Shown: one piece after another, positions 7,455 to 15,316 of the stretch
Numbering within the stretch: the first letter of the stretch is position 1
Layout: the number at the start of each line of letters is the position of its first letter
Assembly: GCA_017429685.1 (NCBI GenBank)
Contig: JAFROL010000029.1
Coordinates: forward strand, 1 to 64,000
Direction of reading: 5' to 3'
DNA: 64,000 nucleotides
From: Bacteroidales bacterium
Lineage (GTDB): Bacteria; Bacteroidota; Bacteroidia; Bacteroidales; P3
Translations under genes and position numbers: made by a program
The notes under the pieces: generated by a model
What the model saw: only the letters and a program-made list of their open reading frames with translations
Databases searched by the model: none
Told to the model about the DNA's origin: nothing

Positions 7455-8234
7455 TCACTTTCCTTGGAATTCGCATTTGCCTTTGTTGATGAAGGCTTGC
7501 ATTCCGTTCTTCTGGTCCTCGGTGGCGAAGCATTGGCCGAACATCTTGCTCTCGTAGGCGATGGCCTCGTCGGCAGGCATATCGTATTCGTTGTTGATGC
7601 ACTGCTTGGCGTAGCGCACGGCGATGGGGGCGTTGGTGGCGATGCGCTCGGCCATCTCGCGGGCCTTGTCCATCAGCTCGGCGGGCTCGTAGACGGCGTT
7701 TACCAGTCCGATGCGCAGTGCCTCGTCGGCCTTCATCGTGCGGCCACTGAAAATGAGCTCTTTGGCGATGCCCATACCCACCAGGCGGGCCATACGCACC
7801 GTGCCGCTGAAGCCGGGGATGATGCCCAAGCCAACCTCGGGCTGGCCGAAACGGGCGTTACTGCTGCAAATGCGAATGTCGCAGGCCATTGCCAGCTCGC
7901 AGCCTCCGCCCAGGGCGAAGCCGTTGACGGCGGCGATGACGGGGATGGGCAGCGTCTCGATTTTGCGGAACACACGGGCGCCCTTTGCGCCAAAGGTCTG
8001 TCCTTGAGCGGCGTCGAGGTCGGCCATCTCCTTGATGTCGGCTCCGGCCACGAATGATTTTTCGCCGTCGCCGGTGACGATAAGGCAGCGAAATTTGTTG
8101 CAGTCCAGGTGGTCGACGAAATCCTCAAGTTCGCCAAGAATGGTCGAGTTGAGGGCGTTGAGGCTTTGGGGTGCACTGATGGCAACGGTGCAAACAGCAC
8201 CATTTTCAGCGAGTTTCAAATATTGGTAATTCAT
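7455..8234 (-). CDS. crt: Enoyl-CoA hydratase / crotonase
   Basis: The protein has 259 residues, the family length. The oxyanion-hole segments AGADIKEM (about 66-73) and VNGFALGGGCELAMACD (about 104-120) are present. The two catalytic glutamates are expected in GGGCELA and FGQPEVGLGIIPG. The C terminus has the expected ATEDQKNGMQAFINK. It would hydrate crotonyl-CoA to 3-hydroxybutyryl-CoA, the step next to Hbd, whose gene follows. A reverse promoter box lies 22 bases upstream of the start. Whether it serves butyrate synthesis or degradation cannot be read from sequence. The gene symbol is functional shorthand. Confidence 0.93.
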   Translation of the reverse strand: MNYQYLKLAENGAVCTVAISAPQSLNALNSTILGELEDFVDHLDCNKFRCLIVTGDGEKSFVAGADIKEMADLDAAQGQTFGAKGARVFRKIETLPIPVIAAVNGFALGGGCELAMACDIRICSSNARFGQPEVGLGIIPGFSGTVRMARLVGMGIAKELIFSGRTMKADEALRIGLVNAVYEPAELMDKAREMAERIATNAPIAVRYAKQCINNEYDMPADEAIAYESKMFGQCFATEDQKNGMQAFINKGKCEFQGK

Positions 8235-8255
8235 ATTGTCTTAAAGTTTGTGGAT

Positions 8256-8264
8256 GCAAAAATA
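8256..8264 (-). promoter_or_regulatory. Reverse promoter TATTTTTGC for crt-hbd
   Basis: A consensus -7 element on the reverse strand, 22 bases before the crotonase start codon. The leader would be very short. Confidence 0.65.
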
Positions 8265-8327
8265 CACATTTTTCTTCAATGAAAGAAAAATATTTTGCAT
8301 AACTTTGTCTTTATGGCAGTTGAATTG

Positions 8328-9485
8328 TCAGAATCCGATTTCGAATCCGATTTCGTGTATCGAACGCGAGGTGTAGAGCGGCAGCAGGTTGGCAGTCAGC
8401 GCAACTCGGCGTATTACCTTGCGCGGCAGGACGATGCCAAGACCGACATTGAGTTTCCAGGGGTTCACGACGAATGGGTTGGCTGTGAATGCACCTTGCT
8501 TGTGCGAGTGGACGATGCTGTGGGCGGGGGTTATGTTGAGGCTCCATCCGGTCTTGTCCTTGCCCAAGGGGAAGAAATTCAGCGTGATAGGGAGGTTTGC
8601 GAAAAGGTCGAAGGAACTGTAGGAGTGCTCCTTGTTCGACAAGAAATATTGTATTTCGCTGTTGTCGTCTGTGTAACCGTTATCCGTCACGCCGACGGTG
8701 TAATCACTGATTGTGCCTTGCTGCAAGTGTCCGCTGAACGACACGCCGACATCGAGGCGGCTGCTGCGGGTGCTTGCTATGGCATAGGAGGCTCCGAAGT
8801 TGGCCGACAAAGTGAAGTCGGGATTGATGGAAATGAACGTTTCGCCTACGTTGGAAAGGAAGTCGTAAGTCATATTTCCTTCCGCATAGCCGATGCTGCC
8901 ACTCGACACGGCCGAGGCGTTGATTGAAGATATGAAGCTGATTCGGTTTTCGTTGTCTTTATATATTGTTGTGGCGTTTGCAATTACGTTCGGGAGGGGC
9001 GTTGTATTTATCAGTTCTGTCGTAGGGGGGAGGATTACGGTGTCGGTGTTTTCGTTTTTCGTCGGCATTGCGGCAGCGATGCCTGTCTGTGGTTCTGCCG
9101 TGTCGGATAGGGGTGTGTTGTCAGTTAGGTTGCTTTCGGCCAGCGTATTGTCGTTTGCAGGAAGATAGAATTTTTCTTTTCCTCGGGGTTTGCTGTGTTG
9201 GGGCGTTTCTGAATGGGGGATTTCGTTGGTGGAATAGGGGACGGCCTCTGTTTTTGGTGTGGATACCTTTTGCGTCGCGGCCATAATCGGTTCGGAGCCT
9301 TGCTGCGGCGACAGGTTGCGTATGGTCAGGGTGACGCATAGCAGCAGTACCGCGACGCCCACGATGCCGATGCGTCGCCGCGACTGTCGCTGTGCCATAC
9401 GGTGCAGGTTGTCGGCAATTTGTTGCTGTTGCCGCTTGTCCTCGCCGTATTGTTGCAGTATTATCTCTATATCGTCCTGTTTCAT
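8328..9485 (-). CDS. Transmembrane protein with barrel-like C-terminal domain, sigma-factor partner
   Basis: The protein has 385 residues. The N-terminal 35 residues are charged (MKQDDIEIILQQYGEDKRQQ), followed by one membrane helix at about 39-57 (IGIVGVAVLLLCVTLTI) and a Ser/Thr/Pro-rich linker to about residue 190. The C-terminal half has alternating beta strands ending in IGFEIGF, like a small outer-membrane barrel. This chimeric layout (anti-sigma-like cytoplasmic start, single helix, barrel-like end) is common beside Bacteroidetes ECF sigma factors. Its start overlaps the sigma gene stop by four bases (ATGA), which implies translational coupling. A role as membrane regulator of the sigma factor is inferred. 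Confidence 0.7.
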   Translation of the reverse strand: MKQDDIEIILQQYGEDKRQQQQIADNLHRMAQRQSRRRIGIVGVAVLLLCVTLTIRNLSPQQGSEPIMAATQKVSTPKTEAVPYSTNEIPHSETPQHSKPRGKEKFYLPANDNTLAESNLTDNTPLSDTAEPQTGIAAAMPTKNENTDTVILPPTTELINTTPLPNVIANATTIYKDNENRISFISSINASAVSSGSIGYAEGNMTYDFLSNVGETFISINPDFTLSANFGASYAIASTRSSRLDVGVSFSGHLQQGTISDYTVGVTDNGYTDDNSEIQYFLSNKEHSYSSFDLFANLPITLNFFPLGKDKTGWSLNITPAHSIVHSHKQGAFTANPFVVNPWKLNVGLGIVLPRKVIRRVALTANLLPLYTSRSIHEIGFEIGF

Positions 9486-9940
9486 TGTTCGTTGACTGTG
9501 TTTTGAATGTGGTTTCTGAGGGTGGCGTAGGCGCGGCTCAGCTGTGTCGTGATGTTGGTCTCGCTCAGTCCCGTCTGCTGTGCTATCTCGCGGATTGACA
9601 GTTGTTTTATGTATTTCATTTCTATTATCTGCTGCTGTTGTTGTGGCAGGGCGGTGATGGCCTTTTCCACCTGGCGAAAGCGTTGCTCTGCTTTGTCAGT
9701 GTCCTCATCATATTGTCGGATGTGCATTTCCGATGCGGCGGCCTCCAGATCCTTTTGACGCTGTTTTTCGCGGCGCAGCATATCGATGCACAGGTTTCGC
9801 AAGGTGCGTATGGAATAGCCCTGCGGGTCCTTCATCAGTCCCAGTCGCCACCGCATACGCCACAGACGCACAAAGGTGTCCTGTACGGCGTCGGCGGCAA
9901 GGTCGTCGTCGTGCAGTATCGCTGCAGCCGTCTGTTTCAT
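9482..9940 (-). CDS. ECF RNA polymerase sigma-70 family factor
   Basis: From the ATG at 9940 the protein has 152 residues: a region 2 core (DDDLAADAVQDTFVRLW, then RTLRNLCIDMLRR) and region 4 (ITALPQQQQQIIEMKYIKQL, then IREIAQQTGLSETNITTQLS). It directs RNA polymerase to a regulon probably including its own operon. The frame continues upstream without a stop as INTEQFIQDIVSLQPT, which looks like the missing first helix. However, it contains no ATG, GTG or TTG. The natural start may be the ATA at 9986-9988, giving 168 residues, or a start codon has mutated. Region 2.1 is shortened if ATG 9940 is used. Confidence 0.85.
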   Translation of the reverse strand: MKQTAAAILHDDDLAADAVQDTFVRLWRMRWRLGLMKDPQGYSIRTLRNLCIDMLRREKQRQKDLEAAASEMHIRQYDEDTDKAEQRFRQVEKAITALPQQQQQIIEMKYIKQLSIREIAQQTGLSETNITTQLSRAYATLRNHIQNTVNEQ

Positions 9941-10009
9941 AGTCGGTTGCAGCGATACGATGTCTTGTATGAATTGTTCTGTATTTATGTCGGTTAGGGT
10001 GCTATGAGG

Positions 10010-10891
10010 CTATTCATCCATAAAAGGTTCGCCGTAGTGGAATGTGGTGGTAGTGGTGATGGTCGAGTAGACATCCGTTGGGGTTGTGTATGTCACGCTG
10101 AGCGGGTAGCCGTCGTTGCTGCGGTATTGGTAGGTCAGGTTGTTTGTTGTAGGAATTGAACTGTATACGGTACTTTGAATCATATTGTTCCGGCTAAGGT
10201 AGGTGGGGTTGTCGATAAATCTGTTCTCAAAGATAGAATTTGATGTAAAGTGCCCTTGCAGGGGGTTGTAGTGGTTGTCGTACTGATAGTCTATTTGCGT
10301 GATGCCGGTGCAATAATGAGCCATCGAATCGGCTGTGGCGCGCACCAGGTTGCCGTCGTTCCACTGCAGCGTCCAGCATTGCACAAGGGTGTCGGTATGG
10401 TAAATGTCACGGAGCCAGTCTGCTACGGGTTGTACGAACACTATTGCGTAGGGATACCGGCTGCCGGCGGAGTAGCGGAATTCGGTGCTGCGAGTCTGAT
10501 ATGTGATACGCTGCAGCAGACCGTTGTCGTAGTGGAATTTGAATGTGCGCTGAGCCTCGGTGTCGCTATGATATACAATGCTGTCAATCTGGCCGTTGCT
10601 GTTGTAGTGGTAGGTGTCGTAGATGGGACTTTGGATACCATCGTAATAGCCATTGCCGTAGTACACCGTAACCAGCTGGCGGTCGCGGTTCCACGTCCAA
10701 ACGTCGTTGACGGTCCTGTCGCTTGTGCCGAATTCACCCACTTCATATATTTCGTGCACCATCCCCGTAATCGGCAGCGAGGTGGAATATTTGCCCTCAA
10801 AGGCATTCTGTTCGCCGTCGGTGTAATGCTGCGGATTGCATCCTGCCACCAAAACGAGGAGCGGTAAGAGAAAAAGATTAATCCGTTTCAT
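10010..10891 (-). CDS. Lipoprotein of the sigma-factor operon
   Basis: The protein has 293 residues with a lipoprotein signal (MKRINLFLLPLLVLVAGC, Cys 18). The mature part is rich in Tyr, Asn and Thr and has short repeats of the form YHYNSNGQIDSIVYH, FHYDNGLLQRITYQ and IDYQYDNHYNPLQG. These resemble the YD/RHS-like strand repeats found in Bacteroidales lipoproteins such as DUF4595-type proteins. The exact family is uncertain. It is 10 bases 3' of another lipoprotein gene and 21 bases 5' of the sigma frame. All are on the reverse strand, so they probably form one transcript. It is predicted to face the periplasm or cell surface. Confidence 0.7.
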   Translation of the reverse strand: MKRINLFLLPLLVLVAGCNPQHYTDGEQNAFEGKYSTSLPITGMVHEIYEVGEFGTSDRTVNDVWTWNRDRQLVTVYYGNGYYDGIQSPIYDTYHYNSNGQIDSIVYHSDTEAQRTFKFHYDNGLLQRITYQTRSTEFRYSAGSRYPYAIVFVQPVADWLRDIYHTDTLVQCWTLQWNDGNLVRATADSMAHYCTGITQIDYQYDNHYNPLQGHFTSNSIFENRFIDNPTYLSRNNMIQSTVYSSIPTTNNLTYQYRSNDGYPLSVTYTTPTDVYSTITTTTTFHYGEPFMDE

Positions 10892-10901
10892 AATACTGAT
10901 G

Positions 10902-11378
10902 TTAAATTTGATGTGTGATTGTCTCTTCGAATACCGTTGTTTGATGCGGAGCGCCGGCGTAGATGCTTTCCACATTGATTCTCAGCGTGAATTCACCTTG
11001 CGGAAGGTCGTTGATAGTAAATGAGTTGTCGTAAAGGCAGATGCAGTTGGTCAAGCCCTGCTCGCCCACGTGCTCTACCACGGTCACGACGTTGCCTTCT
11101 GTTTCAACAGTGGTTGTAATGTTCTGCTTCCCGCAGTCGAGCATCATATTGTAGTGCGTGATTTGCAGTGAGTTGCCGTCGCTCGCCCACGAATAGACGA
11201 TGGAGTCGGTTGTCATATCCTTTGCAGCCAGTTTGTCGGTGTTGGTGTGGCAGTCCGACGTGTGGATATCGGAGATGAAGGGCTCGGAGATAGTTCGCGA
11301 AGTGTTGTTCTCCTTTTCGCAGGCCCAAAGCATTGCGACGATGATTGTGGCGGCAGCCAATAAGCGAGTCTGTTTCAT
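10902..11378 (-). CDS. Small lipoprotein, first gene of the operon
   Basis: The protein has 158 residues. The signal MKQTRLLAAATIIVAMLWAC has its lipobox Cys at residue 20, followed by EKENNTSR. The mature domain is probably beta-rich: DSIVYSWASDGNSLQITH, then cysteine-containing strands (MLDCGKQN, NCICLYDN), ending with a GEFTLRINVESIYAG strand. I do not recognise a family. It precedes the second lipoprotein gene by ten bases and heads the sigma-factor operon, opposite a divergent META-domain lipoprotein gene across a perfect inverted repeat. Confidence 0.65.
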   Translation of the reverse strand: MKQTRLLAAATIIVAMLWACEKENNTSRTISEPFISDIHTSDCHTNTDKLAAKDMTTDSIVYSWASDGNSLQITHYNMMLDCGKQNITTTVETEGNVVTVVEHVGEQGLTNCICLYDNSFTINDLPQGEFTLRINVESIYAGAPHQTTVFEETITHQI

Positions 11379-11419
11379 AATGATATTTTTTTTTGTTCAC
11401 TAATATAACGCAGAAAAAC

Positions 11420-11469
11420 GCAAAATGTCACAGCAAAAAAAAAACTTTTTTTTCGCTGTGACATTTTGC
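11420..11469. repeat. Perfect inverted repeat between divergent operons
   Basis: Two 15-base arms, GCAAAATGTCACAGC and GCTGTGACATTTTGC, flank ten A, one C, eight T and one C, so the loop also pairs. It lies midway between divergent lipoprotein genes (starts at 11378 and 11517). It could be a bidirectional terminator-like hairpin, but both neighbouring genes start here, so an operator is more likely. Confidence 0.8.
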
Positions 11470-11516
11470 CATTCTTTACGTTATTTAGGTGAATGAATTA
11501 TCTCAAATATGTTATT

Positions 11517-12275
11517 ATGAAGAAAAATTTTTTTATAGCGATTGCCCTTGTGGCTGTGACAATGCTTATGTTTTCGGCTTGCAAGAAAGACAAGTCGGTG
11601 CTTCATTTCGACTATGAAGGTCCGTGTCACTGCGGCGTGGAGAATCCGCTCGAAGATCTTGAGTGGCTGCATCGCACGGCGGAGAGTTTTGAGTCGACGA
11701 CTCAGTGGGCCACAATTTCTATTTGTGTATACGATTCTGCCCGACAGGGATTTATCGTCAATCCTTGCGTGCAATGCCCCGACGGAATGCAGTCGCTATT
11801 CGATTGTCAGGGGAATCTTATGGGCAATCTGGGAGGCATAGCGGGCATACCGCTTTCGACATATAATATTGACCCATCCAGTGTTCGCGAGATCTACCGC
11901 AACTATCCCGACACGGCGGCCACGCTCGTTGGCAAACGCTGGCAGCTGCAGCGTTTCTTCGACCGTGAGACAAACAGTGAGGAAGTGCCTATGAGTGTCA
12001 ACGGACTTATCCCGTTTTGGCTGTTTTTCAACGGCAACGGACAGGTTGAAGGTGGTGGCATAAACCAATTGGCAGGCAATTATGCAATGACAGATCATTA
12101 CATACATATAAATATCGCCGCCGTATCCGAAATCTACGAAGCGACAGGGTGGGAGGAGTCTCTGCTTAATGCCTTGAATGACGCCACAATCTGCGATGTG
12201 GAGTATTATGGGAAATCAATGCGTATATACTATGACCAAAACCGCAAATATCTGGATTTCGTCCGGGCGGATTGA
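11517..12275 (+). CDS. META-domain (HslJ-like) lipoprotein
   Basis: The protein has 252 residues from ATG 11517, with a lipoprotein signal ending FSAC near residue 20; eight upstream in-frame residues beginning at 11493 are less signal-like. The N-terminal domain has CHCGVENPLEDLEWLHR, a block common in Bacteroidales lipoproteins. The C-terminal half, GKRWQLQRFFD, then FNGNGQVEGGGINQLAGNY and HIHINI, fits the META/HslJ fold with its G..N...G.Y core. It is a predicted membrane-anchored envelope protein of unknown function, read away from the sigma operon. The frame is certain; the META call is good. Confidence 0.75.
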   Translation: MKKNFFIAIALVAVTMLMFSACKKDKSVLHFDYEGPCHCGVENPLEDLEWLHRTAESFESTTQWATISICVYDSARQGFIVNPCVQCPDGMQSLFDCQGNLMGNLGGIAGIPLSTYNIDPSSVREIYRNYPDTAATLVGKRWQLQRFFDRETNSEEVPMSVNGLIPFWLFFNGNGQVEGGGINQLAGNYAMTDHYIHINIAAVSEIYEATGWEESLLNALNDATICDVEYYGKSMRIYYDQNRKYLDFVRAD

Positions 12276-12307
12276 AAAATATTTTTTGCCAATATAAAAA
12301 TAATTGC

Positions 12308-12315
12308 TATCTTTG
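12308..12315 (+). promoter_or_regulatory. Promoter TATCTTTG of the hydrogenase regulator gene
   Basis: A consensus -7 element with TTTTTTG ending at about 12288, 19 bases upstream. The start point should be near 12321, inside the adjoining palindrome. Confidence 0.75.
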
Positions 12316-12348
12316 TTGCATCGTTTCGAAAGGTCGAAACGATGCAAC
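12315..12348 (+). promoter_or_regulatory. Perfect palindrome at the transcription start
   Basis: Arms of 15 bases, GTTGCATCGTTTCGA and TCGAAACGATGCAAC, around the loop AAGG. The left arm begins in the last base of the -7 box, so the element covers the expected start point. A bound repressor would block initiation; alternatively it is a 5' RNA hairpin that stabilises or gates the message. No poly-U follows, so it is not a terminator. Confidence 0.75.
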
Positions 12349-12382
12349 TTGTTGTAAATCTAATCCAAAAGCGAATACTCTG

Positions 12383-12631
12383 ATGGAAAAGAGAATAGGA
12401 ACAATAACAATTCTCGTGGCCGACCGTAGCCAGTCGGCGCTTATCAATCCAATCATTTCGGACTTCTCTGACATTATTCTTTGTCGGCAAGGTTTACCGT
12501 TTCAGCAGCGCGCTGTGGCGGTAATATCGCTTATTGTCGAAGGCAGCGTCGACCGCATCAACGCCCTGACAGGCCGTCTGGGCCGCATCACTGGCGTCGA
12601 AAGCAAAGCAGTAGTGACCAAAGCAAGCTGA
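12383..12631 (+). CDS. TM1266-type iron-only hydrogenase system regulator
   Basis: The protein has 82 residues: MEKRIGTITILVADRSQSA, then LINPIISDFSDIILCRQGLP, and GRLGRITGVESKAVVTKAS. This is an ACT-like/NikR C-terminal-like ferredoxin fold in the family named putative iron-only hydrogenase system regulator (TM1266). These genes normally accompany hydE, hydF and hydG. Here hydG follows after 137 bases. ATG 12383 is chosen because the family starts at MxxRIGTI; the upstream extension crosses the palindrome. It probably senses a ligand and adjusts hydrogenase maturation; the mechanism is not known. Confidence 0.85.
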   Translation: MEKRIGTITILVADRSQSALINPIISDFSDIILCRQGLPFQQRAVAVISLIVEGSVDRINALTGRLGRITGVESKAVVTKAS

Positions 12632-12633
12632 GA

Positions 12634-12715
12634 AAGCGGAAAACGTAAAGCGGAAAACGGAAAGCGGAAATCGGAGATTGCCTAAACTGCCTAATCCGCC
12701 TAAACTGCCTAACCG
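12634..12715. repeat. Short-period tandem repeats upstream of hydG
   Basis: Two different simple repeats are adjacent: about 10-base units of AGCGGAAAAC (12635-12675), then four 9-base units GCCTAAnnn (12680-12715). The first type recurs at about 28448-28478 and, inverted and in frame, within the C10 protease gene. Confidence 0.75.
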
Positions 12716-12768
12716 ACACCAACCCTTTCAAAAATCAGAAAAAATAATCCATAAAAACATATATAATT

Positions 12769-14199
12769 ATGAAGCATCAAAATTTCATAGACCGTGACAA
12801 ACTGTACGGAATGCTAGAGAACAACGCTCCGTCGGACAGCCAATTAAACGATATACTCAACAAGGCCCGCAAGCTGAAAGGCCTCAACCTCGAAGACGTT
12901 GCCAAGCTGCTAAGCGTCGAGGACGAAGGCGGTATCAAGAAAATCCTCGACACCGCCGAGTACTGCAAGAACGAGATCTACGGCCGCCGTCTGGTGCTCT
13001 TCGCACCCATCTATACCGGCAACGCCTGCGTCAACAACTGTGTCTATTGCGGTTTTCGTCGCGACAACAAAGCCTTGAAACGCAAGATTTTGACCCTCGA
13101 CGAGATTGAGACCGAGACGCTCCACCTGCTCCGTATGGGCCACAAGCGCGCGCTGCTCATCTGCGGCGAAAGTCCGCGCAACGACGCCAACTATATGGTC
13201 GAGGCCATCCGCCGCACCTACGCCGCCAAGGACGAGAAGGGCAGCACTATCCGCCGCATCAACGTCGAGCTGGCCCCGATGAGCGTCGAGGATTACGCTA
13301 AGCTAAAAGCTGAAAAGATAGGTACTTACGTCTGCTTCCAGGAGACCTACGACGAAGTGGAATACGCCAAGTTCCACCCCGCCGGTACGCCCAAGGCCGA
13401 CTACCTGTACCGCCTGACCTGTATGGACCGCGCTATGGAAGGCGGCATCAACGACGTGGGTGTCGGCGCCCTGTTCGGACTGGTCGACTACCGCTTTGAA
13501 ATTCTGGCCATTATGGAGCACGCACGCCATCTGGAAGAGGAGTACGGCTGCGGTCCCCACACCGTCAGCTTCCCGCGCATCGAGCCCGCCGAAGGCACGC
13601 CATTCAGCCTGCCCGAAAATATCCCGCATCCCGTCAGCGACAAGGACTTTATGAAGATCATCGCCATCATCCGCATCGCTATGCCCTACACGGGTATCAT
13701 TATCAGTACGCGCGAGCGTCCCGAGCTGCGCGACCAGCTGGTCAAATACGGCGTCAGCCAGATCAGCGCTGCCAGCGAGACCAACCCCGGCGGATACGAC
13801 GAGGACAACAACAGCAGCGAGGCCAAGCCCTACGAGAAGACCGGCGACACCGGCGCCCAGTTCACCCTCGGCGACCACCGCTCGCTCGACGAGGTCATCA
13901 GTATGATGATCGACGGCGGCTACATACCCAGCTTCTGCACAGGCTGTTACCGCAAGGGCCGCGTGGGCGCCGACTTTATGGATCTGGCCAAGCCCGGCCT
14001 CATCAAGGAGTTCTGCAAGCCCAACGCTATGTTCACCTTCCGCGAGTACCTCGAGGACTATGCCAGCCCCGCCACCAAGGAGAAGGGACTGCGCCTGCTC
14101 AAGGAACTTACGCAGACTTTCAGCAAAGAGGAACTGAAGCGAAAAGTGGAAGGAAATCTTTGCAAGATCGGCGAGGGCGAACGCGACCTCTACTTCTAA
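12769..14199 (+). CDS. hydG: [FeFe]-hydrogenase H-cluster maturase HydG
   Basis: The protein has 476 residues, full length. The radical-SAM cluster motif is CVNNCVYC (Cys 87, 91, 94) after the TGNA lead. The C-terminal motif CTGC with a third Cys 22 residues on (Cys 390, 393, 416) matches the CX2CX22C auxiliary Fe-S site of HydG. The latter separates HydG from ThiH. HydG cleaves tyrosine to p-cresol, CO and cyanide, delivering the Fe(CO)2CN unit for the H-cluster. The TM1266-type regulator precedes it. No hydA, hydE or hydF is in the window, so the hydrogenase must be encoded elsewhere. Confidence 0.96.
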   Translation: MKHQNFIDRDKLYGMLENNAPSDSQLNDILNKARKLKGLNLEDVAKLLSVEDEGGIKKILDTAEYCKNEIYGRRLVLFAPIYTGNACVNNCVYCGFRRDNKALKRKILTLDEIETETLHLLRMGHKRALLICGESPRNDANYMVEAIRRTYAAKDEKGSTIRRINVELAPMSVEDYAKLKAEKIGTYVCFQETYDEVEYAKFHPAGTPKADYLYRLTCMDRAMEGGINDVGVGALFGLVDYRFEILAIMEHARHLEEEYGCGPHTVSFPRIEPAEGTPFSLPENIPHPVSDKDFMKIIAIIRIAMPYTGIIISTRERPELRDQLVKYGVSQISAASETNPGGYDEDNNSSEAKPYEKTGDTGAQFTLGDHRSLDEVISMMIDGGYIPSFCTGCYRKGRVGADFMDLAKPGLIKEFCKPNAMFTFREYLEDYASPATKEKGLRLLKELTQTFSKEELKRKVEGNLCKIGEGERDLYF

Positions 14200-14219
14200 A
14201 CCTGCCCGATTTAACATTT

Positions 14220-14262
14220 CAGAGCCCGTTTTTGACGTTTCACTCGAAAACGGGCTCTGTTT
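14220..14262 (+). terminator. Terminator after hydG
   Basis: CAGAGCCCGTTTT and AAAACGGGCTCTG form a 13-bp stem with a TTT run after it, 21 bases past the hydG stop. Confidence 0.85.
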
Positions 14263-14275
14263 CGTAAAATCTGCG

Positions 14276-14283
14276 TACTTTTG
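14276..14283 (+). promoter_or_regulatory. Promoter TACTTTTG for the barrel protein gene
   Basis: Consensus -7 followed by C, 85 bases before the start codon at 14369, directly after the hydG terminator. Confidence 0.7.
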
Positions 14284-14368
14284 CAACCGATTTCAAAACA
14301 AGAAATGGAGTTGCCGAAAACCAAAACAGAGTAGGCAAACAAAAACAATAACTAAAAGATAAGAAAAA

Positions 14369-15103
14369 ATGAAAAAAGTATTTTTAACCTTAGCACTCGT
14401 AGCCGTCTCGATGGCTGCCAATGCACAATGGATCCTCGGTGGCCAACTTGGTTTCAACACCAATGGCGGTACCTATACCCAAGAAAACGCAAGCCCCATC
14501 TGGGATATGCCCAACAACAAGGCAATGGGCCTCACCGTTGCTCCTACGGTCAGCTATGTGCTGAACGACAAGATGCAGATCGGTCTCACCCTCGAATACA
14601 ACTACGGTACTGCTACCAACTACAATGCCGCTGCCTACGCCCTGAACCAGGAAGTCTGGTCGAAGACCACCAACACGATGTTCACCGTGGCTCCCTATTT
14701 CCGCTACTACTTCGCCAATGCCGGCAAGTTCAACTTCTTCTGCGAGGCTGCTCTCGGCTTCGGCATCAGCCCCCGCACCAAAAACCACGACTACAGCAAT
14801 GTTCCCGTTGTTGGATACGACAACGAATATGATGGCGCCACCAAGACCACTATGATTGGCCTCACCATCACCCCTGGCGTCAACTATCGCATCAGCAACC
14901 ACTGGTCGGCCGACTGCTACATCGACCTCGCTGGCATCGCTTTCCTCCACAACAGCGTGAAGACCTATGGTACCGTCACCGATCCTGACGCTCTGGTTTC
15001 GACCAATGTCAACAACTATTTTGGCCTGATGTGCAATGCAAGTGCCCAGGACCTCAACGCCCACCTCGGCAACTTCCGCATTGGTTTCAATTATCACTTC
15101 TAA
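14369..15103 (+). CDS. Outer-membrane beta-barrel protein
   Basis: The protein has 244 residues with a Sec signal (MKKVFLTLALVAVSMAANAQ). The mature chain is made of alternating amphipathic strands: WILGGQLGFNTNGG, GLTVAPTVSYVLNDKMQIGLTL, FTVAPYFRYYF, and the closing GNFRIGFNYHF with a C-terminal Phe, as required by the BAM machine. It fits the porin/OmpA-like eight-strand barrel families (PF13568/PF13505). It is monocistronic, with its own promoter and terminator. Its function (porin, adhesin or structural) cannot be read from the sequence. Confidence 0.85.
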   Translation: MKKVFLTLALVAVSMAANAQWILGGQLGFNTNGGTYTQENASPIWDMPNNKAMGLTVAPTVSYVLNDKMQIGLTLEYNYGTATNYNAAAYALNQEVWSKTTNTMFTVAPYFRYYFANAGKFNFFCEAALGFGISPRTKNHDYSNVPVVGYDNEYDGATKTTMIGLTITPGVNYRISNHWSADCYIDLAGIAFLHNSVKTYGTVTDPDALVSTNVNNYFGLMCNASAQDLNAHLGNFRIGFNYHF

Positions 15104-15225
15104 TCAAGAATAGATAGTTAGTAATATAAACCATTTTTAACTAAAATTACTAGACAGACTAAACTAACTTCCATTTGAAAAAAATTTGAATTTGTAGATT
15201 GTTTTGTTGAATTCATAATGGTGTC

Positions 15226-15257
15226 GGGCGTCCCTGGGAAGGGGCGCCCACTTTTTT
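15226..15257 (+). terminator. Terminator after the barrel gene
   Basis: GGGCG and CGCCC arms with a C/G-rich inner stem, followed by CTTTTTTG. Confidence 0.85.
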
Positions 15258-15316
15258 GTGTCTATCCGCATCTTCTGCCTGCCGTTCGGCAGGTATTTTT
15301 CCATATCGTTTCTATG

